A DNA stretch of 64,000 nt from Cristatella mucedo (taxonomy: Eukaryota > Bryozoa > Phylactolaemata > Cristatellidae), in NCBI GenBank assembly GCA_009760855.2, contig WPIO01000085.1, forward strand, positions 1,072,001-1,136,000. Direction: 5' to 3'. Below are positions 32,591 through 43,536 of this stretch, piece after piece. Both the position numbers and the translations under genes were made by a program. Below the pieces are notes generated by a model. It was not told where the DNA came from, ran no database searches, and saw only the letters and a program-made list of their open reading frames with translations. How positions within the stretch are numbered: the first letter of the stretch is position 1; each line of letters opens with the position of its first letter.

Positions 32591-34285
32591 TGAAATCCTC
32601 GCTCAATGTGCAATAAACCTCTGACAATAAGTGACCTTACTTCTGAAAATGGTCTTGATTTGCTCGCCTGGACTGATACTTGGCTAAAATTGTGAAACTG
32701 CCCGACATTAAATACGCTACCCAGTCTGGTTTCTCATTCTTTCACACCGCTAGATCAACCGAAACTGGAGGTGGAGTTGCGATTATAGTGCACTCGAAAT
32801 TCAACTGCAAACGTTTACAGTACGGTCAAAGCAGTCTTTCGAATCGATTGTCTTGATTTCACCCGAAAACAAGCCAAAGATGGTGGCAGTAGTCTATCGC
32901 CCACCAGGTACCAAATCCTCCTTTATCTCAGATTTCTCCGATCTCGTTTCGATTCTATGTGCAAGAAATCGATCCTTCCCTGTTATCTGTGATTTAAACA
33001 TTTACTTTGATAACTTATCTGATGCCTCCAGCACTGAATTTCGTGCATTGACTGACTCATTGTCTCTTGTGGCTCATGTGCATTGCCCTACTCACATCAA
33101 AGGTCATACACTCGACCAGATTTTTTCATACAACTGCACTTTGTCATCACTAATAATTACTAAATCCTGCTTATCTGACCACATGCAGATCTCATTCAAT
33201 CTACAGTGTGCCCACCTTCTCCTCTAAAATAACCTGTGAATCACGATACCTCAAGACCTCTGACATCGATGCTGTTTGTGCGATAATATCTGCTTCGCCA
33301 CTGCTTCTCAGTCCTCCCTCCGATCTGCCAGCATTGGTAGACAGCTACAACACGACACTAGCTGACACGCTCGACGAGTTTGCACCTCTAAATAAGATGA
33401 AGGCGCATTGTGCGCCCCTCACCCAGACGGCCTGTGGTTTACAAAAGACATTAAAATAGCTAGGTCTACTAAACTCAAGCTTTAAAAAGCACACACAAGA
33501 TCAGGACTGACTGTCCATCGACAGGTATAAGAGTACTCCTGTAGGTCGTACCAATCGATCCTAGCAAAGGCCAAGTCAAGGTTCTATAAAAACACTGTTG
33601 GATCACAGGTGCACAATCCAAAAATGCTGATGCAATCAAATCAGCAATCTCCTCAACCAGGGTTAGCTCATTACCTAAAGATCCCTGTAATGATCAAGGC
33701 GATCGCTTCTCTCGATTCTTTGTCCATAAGATAGAAACAATCACAGTGTCCATCCCTGAGATGACAACTACTCATGTAGAATGCTGTTCCCCGATTACTG
33801 GCTGAACCTTAATGTCTACATACAAGCAGGTCACTAGTGATCTCGTCCTGAAGTCATATCTCAATCAACCAGGCCAAGCAAAATACCACCCGCTTTTCGG
33901 AATCCAACAGTTTACCGATACCTCGTACAAACCTCAAATCCTTTGGAGACCGTGCATTTAGTTTGTATGCTCCCAAAGCCTTGAACTCCCTCCCGACCTG
34001 CGTCAGAACATCCCCAGACTTGACCACATTTAAAAAGAACTTAAAAACACCTATTCGTGACAGCATTTAGTGGGTCACTGTGATTCATCCTTCGTGTGAT
34101 GTGTGCTGATACTGTGCATGTTGCCGCTAACCACACTTGCATGCTACCCCTGTGCATGTCACCCCTAACCATGTTATTCATGTTGTTTATCTAGCACTAT
34201 TTCACTCACCCTTCAATCGTGTTTCCCTTTGCGGCAAATGTAAAACATCTAGAAAGAGATTGAGTTCTCTGAGAGCGCTTTATCA
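32591..34285 (+). mobile_element. LINE family A with APE domain and internal RT deletion
   Basis: APE domain: ISDLTSENGLDLLAWTDTWL-like (32615-32690), GGGVAIIVHSKFNCKRL (32770-32820), VAVVYRPPGTKSSFISDFSD (32885-32945), FPVICDLNIYFDN (32975-33015), HCPTHIKGHTLDQIF (33080-33125) and LSDHMQISFNL (33172-33205). The linker follows (DRFSRFFVHKIETITVSIPE, 33708-33765). At about 33866 the sequence jumps to the last ORF codons and 3' UTR (ACCACCCGCTTTTCGG ...), ending in the hairpin near 34240-34285, so the whole RT is deleted. Confidence 0.85.
32853..33227 (+). pseudogene. APE-type endonuclease remnant of family A LINE
   Basis: Open for 124 aa. YRPPGTKSS, DLNIYFDN (usual GDFNIH.D, with G changed), THIKGHTLDQIF and LSDHMQISF are the conserved blocks of the apurinic-endonuclease fold in L2/CR1 LINEs; D and H of SDH are retained. 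In the intact family this domain nicks target DNA. The start and end are broken by frameshifts. Confidence 0.85.
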
Positions 34286-34289
34286 AGTG

Positions 34290-34356
<67 letters not shown>

Positions 34357-34395
34357 TAAATATAAATATACATATATATATATTTATCTATATAT
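34290..34395. repeat. (TA)n microsatellite after a LINE tail
   Basis: (TA)n then (AAATAT)n, starting where the family A (ATT)n would be expected. Confidence 0.95.
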
Positions 34396-34603
34396 ACAGA
34401 GTTCTCTGAATAATATCATATGTGAACTTATATTTCAAATGCTTTAACAAATAATTGTACCTTAGACGGAGGAGAGCGGCCCATCCGGAGCCACGGGGGA
34501 CATCGGTGCCTAGCGTTTTGGCAAAAGGGACCACATGACTAACAGTCCTAAAATGGTGTTCGAGATGCACGTTATGCCGCAATGCCATGCCGCCCGTTCC
34601 TTG

Positions 34604-34642
34604 CTGTCTGGCGGACCTCAAATGCCGAGGTCCGCCAGACAG
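34604..34642. repeat. 16-bp perfect inverted repeat
   Basis: CTGTCTGGCGGACCTC at 34604-34619 and its complement at 34627-34642, with a 7-bp loop, within the RLE region of the NeSL copy. Confidence 0.9.
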
Positions 34643-34870
34643 GCTTCATTATCCGGCCACCAGCCACCCAGAACACCAAACAAGATGGGGTTAACCACTG
34701 CCCGTCAGTAGCCAGCTGTCAGGAAAGACCGAGCTTTGTCCTCGTACCTGTCAACCCTTTTCCGGGGCGCCACCACCGGGGCTACCATATTGTCATTAAA
34801 CGGCACTGTTACGTCGACTATTACCTCGTTGGTGCTGTTTCCGATCACCAGGTCTGGCGTGTAAGCCAGA
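34640..34870 (-). pseudogene. Restriction-like endonuclease (RLE) domain remnant
   Basis: Frame opening with TPDLVIGNSTNE, then VIVDVTVPFND, APRKRVDRYEDKARSFL, stop, then AVVNPILFGVLGGWWPDNEA. In this clade the RLE sits at the C-terminus and nicks specific target sites. It has one in-frame stop after TAGY. A 12-bp inverted repeat covers the PD motif (34847-34858 and 34865-34876). Confidence 0.75.
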
Positions 34871-35116
34871 CCTGGTCATTCACATCGGTGAGCGAGAAGG
34901 CACACGAGAATGACCGACAAACGGTGAGCATCCGACCAACGGCGAAAATCCCCAACCTGCCAAGAGGCAGGAGAGCTCGGTGGCTCCGAGCGCCGTGCTC
35001 AGAGCGCCCTGGCGAGGAGCTAGGGCGACCCAGAACCAATTTGTGGAGAGCCATTATTCTTTGCAGCATCGGCTGGCAATGGATCAGAACGCAGCAGACT
35101 CTCTTAGACTCTCTCC

Positions 35117-35226
<110 letters not shown>

Positions 35227-36009
35227 CCCTTAGCAGCAGAGGCATGAACGGCTCCGGGCGGAAGCGCACACCAGTTGCATGTAAAGGCGAGCATTGTGAA
35301 CGAACTTTCAGGCACGGACAGAGCGACAGGCCAACACCCCTGGTCCTAAAGTGGCTGTTGGTTGCGAACCTGTCATTGGCCAAGCCACGGTCGACTCTGC
35401 CCTGAGAAGGCTGGGCCTCCCACGCCCGGCCTTCAGGCAGCCACGCAAACTCTCGCAGTCTTGCTAAGGCAACGCTAACAGCATCACGAACGAATACTAA
35501 ATCGTAGTAGGGATCGGTTTGGCACCGTGCGGACGTCCGGGTCGATCCGAGTCCTTCGAGATGCTGCACGAGAGACAGCATCGTCGTGCATCGTGCCCAC
35601 AGCGAGTCCACGGCCGACCCTTTTCCAGGGCCAAAGGCAGGGCTCAGGTATCCTTGTCGGCCGCGAAGTCATGCCGCCCAAGCTGTCAAAGGCCCGGTCG
35701 AGGCGGTGGCGTGCGACACGTCGCAAGCACACGTCGGTCGAGCGCAACGCAGGGCAGGCTCGAGCGACTCAGAAGATCGCAGAGCATGTGAGCCCGGAGC
35801 TTCCGGCTGAGCGAGGCGTGAACAGTGTGTCGAGCTGAAGTACCCAAAGTCCCAGAGGTTCTCAAGAGGCACCTGATGGCGACATAGGTACCATAGCTAG
35901 GTGCAAGGTCATGGGGTGAGCAAGCCTGCGCAATCTCGGCTCCAAGACGCTCTGCCCGACTCGCCCGAGTGCTGGAAGCGAGCCTTGAACGCGCCACATC
36001 ACGTGCTCC

Positions 36010-37560
36010 GTTGCTTTCTTCTTTTTCAGAGCAAAAAAAAGTTTCAATCAAGTCTAAAAAGTTTTTTCACACTGGCCGGGAGGGTACAAAGGGCATGCTA
36101 GGAAGAGGAGATAGGCGCCTCAGGGCGAAAGGCCCTGATTCTCAACTAACGGAAGTGCAACACAGAGAGCCATCGCTGGTGTCCTTGAGCCATCGTCCGT
36201 GAGGCGTCGTCGTTGAGCCATCTCAAGGACGCTGCCAAAAATGTGCATGCATCCTTAGCTGAGTAGTCCGTGCTACAAAGGGTGCCGCCGGTAAAGATTT
36301 TGTAAATGAATAATTTAGAGGCACGATGAACAACGTCTTTATCTGCACGCCCAAGAAACTAACGCTGTCACATTATTCTTACACTGCAAGCTGCAGTCGT
36401 AAAGGACGAGAAAGTACGAGCGTGTGATGACTGACATGCCGAAAACCAAAGTGCCCACGAGCACGTGGGCACGCGGCCAATTTATCGTGGCGCCCAACGA
36501 CGAATGACCGTCAAATTAGCGAGCGATGGGCAGTGCGAACATGTCCCATCTCGCGATTTTAAAGATCGAGCCGGAAAATGTTCAATGCTGCTGCGAAGCC
36601 ACGTGACGCCGCTTGGCCACGTACCTCATACCTTCAGGAGCAGCAGTAGCTGATGAAGCAGTGATCGTCAGGCTAGCCTGAGGAGTTGCCCCAGAAAAAT
36701 CTGGAAAGACTGCATCCTCGCCGTTAGATACGGGTATGTGGAAGGTATGCAGTGAAGGCCTCTGAAACGACGCCAATCTTTTTGAGTCTGGATCGATTAC
36801 ATATTTTCGTGCTCAAAATCGAAAGAGGCATTGAACGATGGCCATACTTTTTGTCGACGTCTACAGTCCTTAGAGAGCTAATGCGAAAAATTAAAGAGAA
36901 AACTCCATCACCATAAGGTCAGAGAAGGAGATGCGGTCGCCAAAAGTTCAGGGAAGGAGACGCCATCGCCGATAGGTCAGATCAGAGAAAAGGTCACTCA
37001 TCCGAAAAACGGCTAAAGGCTGGACACGTCGAGCAGTGGATGTGCTCAGGTCAACGGTCCGAAGTCACAGGTTCAAGGTCAAATATACAAGGTGAAAGCT
37101 TCGAAGAGGTCAACGATTCCTCGTCAAAGATCCAAGGTAAAAAATCCGAGGCAAAAGCTCCGAGATCGATATCGCTGAGTCTGCACCGCTGTCTCTGCTT
37201 TGCACATAGCCAAGAGCACTGCTCGCTCGCTTTTGATACGAGCCGCTCGCTCGCCGCCAATACAGATTATGCAATATGTTAAAAATGTGTTAATATTATG
37301 ACAATAATGCAATACCAAGTTTATATTGGCCTATTGCAGCAGTTCGATAGTACGACCACAGTGGAAGCTTTGAGCTTCGATTATCGAAGGCAATCGGTTG
37401 TAACCTCCAGCCTCTCGATTGTAACCGGCCAATTCGCAGTGGCGACGGCCAGCTGTTTTGAGCGGCCGAAACGCCCGAGGGAAAATATCACGGCTGTTTG
37501 TCAAGCAGTCTCGTTTGTGGAGCAGCAGGGGAAGCGCGCTGACCGCCGGACGCTCCTAGA
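36010..37560 (+). repeat. Composite repeat copy 3, segment A
   Basis: Left end GCTTTCTTCTTTTTCAGAGC with AAGTTTCAATCAAGTC parallels 61580-61630 and 8880-8930. It contains GACGAATGACCGTCAAATTAGCGAGCGATGGGC (36500), GCCGTTAGATACGGGTATGTGG (36721), AATGCGAAAAATTAAAG (36880), the AGGTCA-type array, ATCGATATCGCTGAGTCTGCACCGCTGTCTCTGC (37164) and CCGGCCAATTCGCAGTGGCGACGGCC (37425). It follows a NeSL copy directly. Confidence 0.7.
37048..37163 (+). repeat. 14-bp AGGTCA minisatellite, degenerate
   Basis: Units at 37048, 37062 and 37076 are in 14-bp register; later units are shifted by small indels. Three AGGTCA half-sites remain exact. Confidence 0.7.
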
Positions 37561-37564
37561 TAGC

Positions 37565-37808
37565 GGTGATTACCATGTGATTCGTCCTTCATGTGCTTAT
37601 GCCTACTGGCAGTGTGCATGCTGCTGCTAGCAATACTTGTGTGCTCACCCTGTACCGGTCGCTAATAACCATGCTATTCTTGTTGCCTATGTTATTCGTG
37701 CAGCAACTGCAAAGCACGAATAACATAGGCAACAAGAATAGCATGGTTATTCTAGAAAGAGGTAAAGTTCTCTGGGGGCGCTATATGAAATGTATCATCA
37801 ATACCCAT
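37565..37808 (+). mobile_element. LINE family A tail 1 of composite copy 3, rearranged
   Basis: GATTACCATGTGATTCGTCC to GAGGTAAAGTTCTCTGGGGGCGCTATATG. The middle of the tail (present in copy 5 at 63175-63230) is partly missing, and an inverted copy of its own upstream 38 bp is inserted before CTAGAAAGAGG. Confidence 0.75.
37664..37751. repeat. Perfect palindrome, 38-bp arms, 12-bp loop
   Basis: 37664-37701 and 37714-37751 are exact reverse complements. Comparison with composite copy 5 shows that the left arm is in its normal place and the right arm is an extra inverted insertion. Confidence 0.9.
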
Positions 37809-38160
37809 GACTAATCTCAAATCCTTCGGAGACCGTGCCCTTAGTTCGTATGCTTCTAAACCCTAAAACTCACTCCAGACTTGCGTTACGACATCTCCTG
37901 AAATGCACCTATTTATCACAGTATTCAGTGGGTCCCTGAGATTCGTCCTTATGCATGCTGACACCGTGCGCGCTGCCACTAACTGTACTTGCATGCTGAC
38001 CATGTGGATGTCCCTCCTAACCATGTCATTCTTGTTATTGATTGAGTATACTTCAACAAACCATTCGATAGTGCTTCCTTTACAGCCAATGTCAAGTGCT
38101 TAGAACGATATTGAGTTCTCTGTAGGGCGATGTCATATCCATTATTATTATTCTTATTAG
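37809..38160 (+). mobile_element. LINE family A tail 2 of composite copy 3
   Basis: CTAATCTCAAATCCTTCGGAGACCGTGCCC to the terminal hairpin region (GTGCTTAGAACGATATTGAG ... AGGGCGATG) and (ATT)n at 38140-38165. Confidence 0.8.
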
Positions 38161-38164
38161 TATT

Positions 38165-39245
38165 ATTGCAGATGGCAGCTCAAAGGATCGCCCACCGCCC
38201 ACTAATCTAGCCGGACTCGAAGCCACCCACGACCTGGGCCAGCACGTGCCCCCTTGGCTGAGAGGCTGGGACACAGACATCCTCTAGCTGGGTATCAAGC
38301 CGCTGCCGCTGAAGTGAGAGTGCCGGAATCTAGCCACGTGACCGCCAGCACAGCGTCGGGAGGGCGTGAGGCAGGGTTGGCTGGTTGGGCGGGTCAGCGG
38401 ACGGTTGCTTGGCGCAGCTTGCAAGCAGCTGCACTCTACTGCTTGAAGGGCGGAAGAGCGGAAGTGGCGCTGAAGAGCGAAAGCTGACGGAGTGGAGTGC
38501 AGAGCTCCAATTTCACTCGCAGCCAATCGAACTGCAAGTTCGACTACCGTGGCGGCAGCGAATCGCCGTCGAAGGAGGAGGGTGCACGATCGCGCGATCG
38601 CCGCCAGCTACTCACTCCATTCACGTCCATAACGTAGAACGGCGGTGGCACTTCGGAAAAATAAAGCCGATACGTTTGGACGGGCTGGCTCGCCGTGCCG
38701 TCCGTCGCCTCGGCCAGTGTTGCAGCGCTTTCCCGGTTCGCGACTGAAGAAACACTGCACACTGTTACAAATTTCGCTCGCTGTCACGCTGACCCTCTAT
38801 CGTTACGTCTATCGTTACGTCAATCGATTCTTTCGAACCTCTTCCATTTATGAGGCGCCGCCGCGGCGGCGCGCAGGTACCCGCACTCACGAGGCCACCG
38901 CATGCGGGGCGCGACTGCTTGCATTAGGCGCGACTGCTCACACGAGCGACGACGGCTTGGAGTTTGCTCTCGCCCTATTTTCTCTTATGCGAAGCTGAAT
39001 ACTCACGCGTTCGCAGAAGATTAATCTGCGTGGCGAGGGGCACCTCCACCATGTCAGTCCTGCAATCGACGACGACGATGACAGCGAAGAGATTCAACGC
39101 TCCTTTAGTTCTATCGGCCTCCTCGTGCACAGCTAGCGTCAGAGGCGTGAATTGACAATAGAGGTCAAGGCCGATGCATGCATGTGAGGCATCCTGCAAA
39201 GGCAGCAAGTGCAGCTGCAGCAGCTGCTCGTGAAGAATCTAACAG
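38165..39245 (+). repeat. Composite repeat copy 3, segment B
   Basis: GGCAGCTCAAAGGATCGCCC, AGCCACGTGACCGCC (38330), GCGCAGCTTGCAAGCAGC, GGAAGTGGCGCTGAAGAG, GTTACGTCAATCG, CGACGACGGCTTGGAGTTTGC and GCGTGAATTGACAATAGAGGTCAAGGCC are in the order of the other copies. Confidence 0.7.
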
Positions 39246-39269
39246 CTCGCCACCTTTATCGATTTAATC

Positions 39270-39740
39270 TAATGTAATATAACGTGTCTCCGTCTGTAGC
39301 TGTGGAAAGCCATAAAGACTCTGTGGGTGTTACGAAGGTGAGTTTTGTATAGCGCACTCACAGCCTAAGCGGCTTTCGGTACGCATTCGGTAGCCAAGAG
39401 GCTTCGTCTCACGCAACAAAGACAAAGTCGGAAGCCGAGCAGAGTCAGGAGAGCAGTTGAGGTAGCAAGTAGCATGGAAGTAGCAGCTCAGGACCGCTGA
39501 ACAGGATCAGCCTTAGTCGGCAGCAGGAGAGTAGTTGTCGTTGCGTAAGAATCATGAAAGCGAGCTCCACAGTCTAGGACCTGCAGAGCTAAAGCTTCTG
39601 TCGCCAAAAGTCATTAAGCGGAGGAATGGAACAGCTACTTTATTGTCCATAAGGCGCGAAGAGGCTGAAACTGGTGCAGCAGTTTAGCTAAATACGGAGG
39701 AGCCAAGCCGTGGCGAGCCTTGTGGGTCGGCGTAAGAACT
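39270..39740 (-). mobile_element. LINE family B, C-terminal codons and 3' end
   Basis: AATGTAATATAACGTGTCTCCG at the left is the element end. The stretch AACTGGTGCAGCAGTTTAGCTAAATACGGAGGAGCC (39668) matches the reverse of 51810-51840. On minus the protein would read LA.LLHQFQ.L, the C-terminal block open at 51739-52188. It is frameshifted. Confidence 0.7.
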
Positions 39741-39970
39741 TTGCTCTGTATCTGTTGATCAACCGGCAGCTATCCAAGCTCTTTTAGCAGTGACGCTTCG
39801 CGCAGCTTCGCTCCGGCGTTTACATAACGTTTACATAACGACGATAATATGTCGCTTGCAAAGCTCACAGGAGGACAACATCTCTATAATATTAATAATT
39901 ATAATAATAATGCAATTGATAAAGCTCCCTCAGAGAACTTAATCTCTCTCTAGGCGCTTTAAGATTGCCG

Positions 39971-40438
39971 TTTCAAATGAGACACGTGGTCAAACCTCTG
40001 GGACTTGAAAACTAGCCCTGCAGCCATATTCATAGCCAGCTGCAGCGGCATAGTTACTTTTTTTGAGTAGCCCATTCATATAGAAACTACAATAATCAAG
40101 CCGAGACAGAACTAAGGAACTAGTCAGGATTTTTGCACAGCCACAGTGGAAGACAGCTCCTAACCTTAGATAGGAATCGGACGTAATGGCTAGCTGTAGA
40201 AGCAGTCGTCAGAATGAAGCTTTTAAAATTTCGGCAGCTTTCTAAAACACAAACCTAAATTTCTTGCACACGATGAAGGTCGCACGACAGCATCGCCTAT
40301 TAGAAGAGCACTGCTTTTTCATCCAGCCATATGCATAGGGTGTGCTATGAACAACCGTTCGGCATTGGTCAGTAAAGGTCTTACCGTCTGATAAATCTGT
40401 TTCGGATCTTACTGGCAGGACTTCAGTTTTCGAGATTC
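39971..40438 (-). mobile_element. Probable family B ORF region, weak
   Basis: Around 40200-40340, AAAATTTCGGCAGCTTTCTAAAAC and GAAGGTCGCACGACAGCATCGCCTATTAGAAGAGCA match 26745-26850 and 41060-41150 in the same orientation, i.e. the thumb region of family B. The rest is not recognised. Confidence 0.5.
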
Positions 40439-40725
40439 ATTTAAAAGGAACTTAAAAACACACCTGTTTAGGACAGCATTTAGTGGGTCCCTGTGATTCG
40501 TCCTTCACGTGCTTATGCGTGATGACACTGTGCATGCTGCCACTAACCACATTTGCACGCTGACCCTGTGCATGTCACCCCTAACCATGTTATTCATTTT
40601 GTTTGTTTATCAAGCATGATATTAATCACAATTCAAATGCATTTCCCTTTGCAGCAAATTTAAAGCGCCTAGAGAGAGATTAAGTTCTCTGAGGGCGCTT
40701 TATCAAGTGCATTATTATTATTATT
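40439..40725 (+). mobile_element. LINE family A 3' end
   Basis: TTTAAAAGGAACTTAAAAACACACC to GCGCCTAGAGAGAGATTAAG ... GAGGGCGCTTTATCAAGTGC and (ATT)n. Its end is also the right arm of the inverted repeat. Confidence 0.8.
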
Positions 40726-40874
40726 ATAGAGATTTTGTCCTCCGGTGAGCTTTGCAAGCGACATATTATCGTCGTTATGTAAACGTTGTGTAAACGCTGG
40801 AGCGAAGCTGGGCGAAGCGTTACTTAGCTGGCTGTCAGCGTACACGTACGCTCTTACAGTTTTCTTCAGCTTTC

Positions 40875-41742
40875 TCACTTCATTTTTCGAGTGAAAAAAG
40901 CTTCAGTCGCCAAAGGTCTTTAAGCGGTTTAAGCGGAGAAAGGTAACAGCTAATTTAATATCCATACGGAACCTGAGGGCACGAGGAAGAGGCTAAAACT
41001 GGTGCAGCAGTTCAGCCTCGGTACGGAGGAGCCGAGCGTCGGCGAGCCTTAAAAATGGAAAAAGCTTTTAAATGTAGGCAGTTTTTGAAAACTACACCTA
41101 AATTTCGAACACTTGGTAAAGGTCGCACGACGGCATCACCTACTGAAAGAGCAAAGCCTTCTAACCCAGCCACACGCTTGGGGTTTCCTGTGAGCAGCAG
41201 TTCAGTTTCATCGTCGTTTAGTTTAAAGAAGTTTTCCGACTTCAAAGATCGAATGTTGGCAAGGCAAGCATGCAGTTAATCAGTTACTGCAGCAGAATCC
41301 GACAATTTGAATAACAAATTCAGCTGAATATCGTCAGCATAAAAGTGATTTCTTTGGTCTTAATCACTTTTCTCAGAGGTTGATTATTAATGGAGAACAT
41401 CAATGGACAAAGGACGGACCACTGAGGGGCTGTTCAGGTGACACGTCTCGTGTGTGAGACGTCACTCACACACGCCAAGGAATGAATACGCTCAGACAAG
41501 TACTATTTAAACCACGCCAGTGCCTCGTCTGCCAGACCAATTGCGGTTCTCAATCGTTCAAGTAGGACATTTGGATTAATGGTGTCGAAGGCAGCTGATG
41601 GATCTAGCAGAGCTAGGGCAGGAACATTCCTTTCATTGTTGCCGCATATAATGTCGTCGTTAATACGGAGGAGGGTAGTTTCAGTGGAGCGCTGCCTCTT
41701 AAATCCTGATTGAAATGGTTCTGACATTTCATTCTTTTCAAA
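40875..41742 (-). mobile_element. LINE family B, RT domain, decayed
   Basis: Minus: FQSGFKRQRSTETTLLRIND (about 41660-41720), LALLDPSAAFDTINPNVLLE, TAIGLADEALAWFK, HFYADDIQLNLLF with intact YADD (41330-41341), SENFFKLNDDETELLLTGNP and PLPSVRNLGVVFKNCLHL (41090-41130). Frame changes near 41245 and 41480. A microsatellite at 41743 cuts its upstream part. Confidence 0.8.
41012..41727 (-). pseudogene. Family B RT with YADD retained
   Basis: Open stretches 41503-41727 (74 aa, upstream palm) and 41012-41245 (77 aa, thumb) flank the YADD at 41330-41341, which is in a third piece. Catalytic residues survive, but the frame is broken at least twice, so no enzyme is expected. Confidence 0.75.
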
Positions 41743-42015
41743 ATGGGCAGCATGTATCTATCTATTTATCTATTCCTGTCCGTCCGTTCATCCATCCATA
41801 TTTATCTATATATCTATATCTAATTCTATATCTAAATCTGTATCTAAATCTATATCTAAATCTATATATAAATCTATATATATATCTATACAAATCTCTC
41901 TCTCTCTATATATATATCTACGTCTGTGCCTATATCTATATTTATCTGTATCTAGCTAAATCTATCTACATCTACCCATATCTATTCATTTGTATCCGTA
42001 TATATCTATATCTAT
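41743..42015. repeat. (TCTA)n-type microsatellite, degenerate
   Basis: TATCTATCTA/TCTATATC units with many variants; the 105-aa Y/L-rich ORF is a translation of it. Confidence 0.9.
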
Positions 42016-42019
42016 CTAC

Positions 42020-42135
42020 ATCTAGCGGTTAAGGGGCTCGCCCCTACCAAGGCCAAGCTGAGGTCGTGGGCTCGAGCCCCTAAATAGAGATTAGTTTTTC
42101 TTGGGGCGCTATACAAATGAATAGTATATATATCT
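42020..42135 (+). mobile_element. tRNA-derived SINE with LINE-like 3' end
   Basis: A box TAGCGGTTAAGGGGCTC (42022), B box GTGGGCTCGAGCCCC (42066-42080), then GAGATTAGTTTTTCTTGGGGCGCTATACAAATG. The last part resembles the tip of a family A tail, and a related copy lies at 61350-61505. It is inserted in microsatellite DNA. Confidence 0.75.
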
Positions 42136-42345
<210 letters not shown>

Positions 42346-43161
42346 GTACGTACATCTATCTATATCGATACCTGTCTCTTACAAGCCGACCGGCTGAGAG
42401 GCAAGAGAGAGTTGTGGCTGGAAGAGCCGGTGATTAGGCGACCCAGAAACTGATTGTAGCGAGCCGTCATTGCTTGCAGCATCGGCTGACAGTAGTTGAA
42501 GACGCGGCAAACGGTCTCAGCCTCAGTGCAGCAAAGGCGGAAGTCGGTGGCATGAGGGGGCATGAGCATCGTGGATGGGCACGAGCATCGTGGGGCTGGA
42601 GCTGGCGGCACGTCAAGGAGAGCACGGCAAATGAATCTCATGACCCGGAACGACAGGCCGAGACCCGTAGTCTGCAAGTGGCAGTGGGTCGAAAACCTGT
42701 CCGTGGCCAGGATGCGGCTGATCTTGCCCCGACCCTGCCCAAGGTCGCCCAAACCCAGCTTTTAGCCAACCTGGCGAACTTCCGCAGTTCAACTATGGCG
42801 ACGCGAGGCACGAACGAGTGCTCCATCTTGTTGGGATCGGTTTACACCACCAGGACCTCTGAGCCGGCCAGCAGGAGGCGGCATAAAAGACCCGGCTGTA
42901 GGCATCGTCAGGCATCCGCCCACAGCGAGGCTGGTCTGACCTTTTTGCAGGGCCAAAGGCGTCTGAGCTCAGGTAACGTGAGAGCTCCTTTTCAGCTGAA
43001 GGCGTGCATTAAACGCTGTCGACGGCGCGGTCGAAGCAGTGACGTTCGACACATCGCAGGCGTGCTTCCTTGGAGCACAGCATGCGGCAGGCCTCGGCGG
43101 CTCGAAGAATAGCCGAGTTTATTGCGAGGCAAATGAAACCATGGAATATGGATGAGCGAGG

Positions 43162-43165
<4 letters not shown>

Positions 43166-43212
<47 letters not shown>

Positions 43213-43237
43213 CTACACACACACACACACACTCGCA

Positions 43238-43330
<93 letters not shown>
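43166..43330. repeat. (AC)n then (TA)n microsatellite inside NeSL
   Basis: About 130 bp AC with two interruptions, followed by about 33 bp TA. Confidence 0.95.
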
Positions 43331-43333
<3 letters not shown>

Positions 43334-43536
43334 ACAGAGAGGGAGATAGAGAATAAAGCAAGGTAGTCAGCCAGGTCGCAGACAAACAAAGTGGTATCAC
43401 CCCGAATTAAGCTGACCCCCAGGGAGCTGCCGGAAAGCCTGATGACAGGCACCATCGCCTGATCGAATAGGATCGGCGGGAGACGGGTCGGGTTTACGGG
43501 CTTACGGACGACAGCTGTAGTCGGGAAAGCTGTCAA
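43213..43536 (-). pseudogene. NeSL RT palm remnant
   Basis: The 107-aa ORF begins MTAFPTTAVVRKPVNPTRLP, continues PILFDQAMVPVIRLSGSSLG, then LIRGDTTLFVCDLADYLAL, where the family has YADDLAL. The missing GVRQG..LSP block shows a small deletion. It runs out into (TA)n/(TG)n translation. Confidence 0.7.

Larger units (their letters stand above)
39790..40845. repeat. Imperfect inverted repeat, about 170-bp arms, about 700-bp spacer
   Basis: 39790-39970 (ACGCTTCGCGCAGCTTCGCTCC ... CTAGGCGCTTTAA) is the near-complement of 40663-40845 (TTTAAAGCGCCTAGAG ... GGAGCGAAGCTGGGCGAAGCGT). Each arm contains a family A hairpin tip with (AAT)n plus the same 120 bp of flanking non-LINE sequence, so it cannot be just two LINE insertions in opposite orientation. 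Confidence 0.8.

Noticed and set aside
43070-43366. TH/CV repeat ORFs, also at 52759-53231
   Set aside because: Translations of (AC)n/(TG)n.
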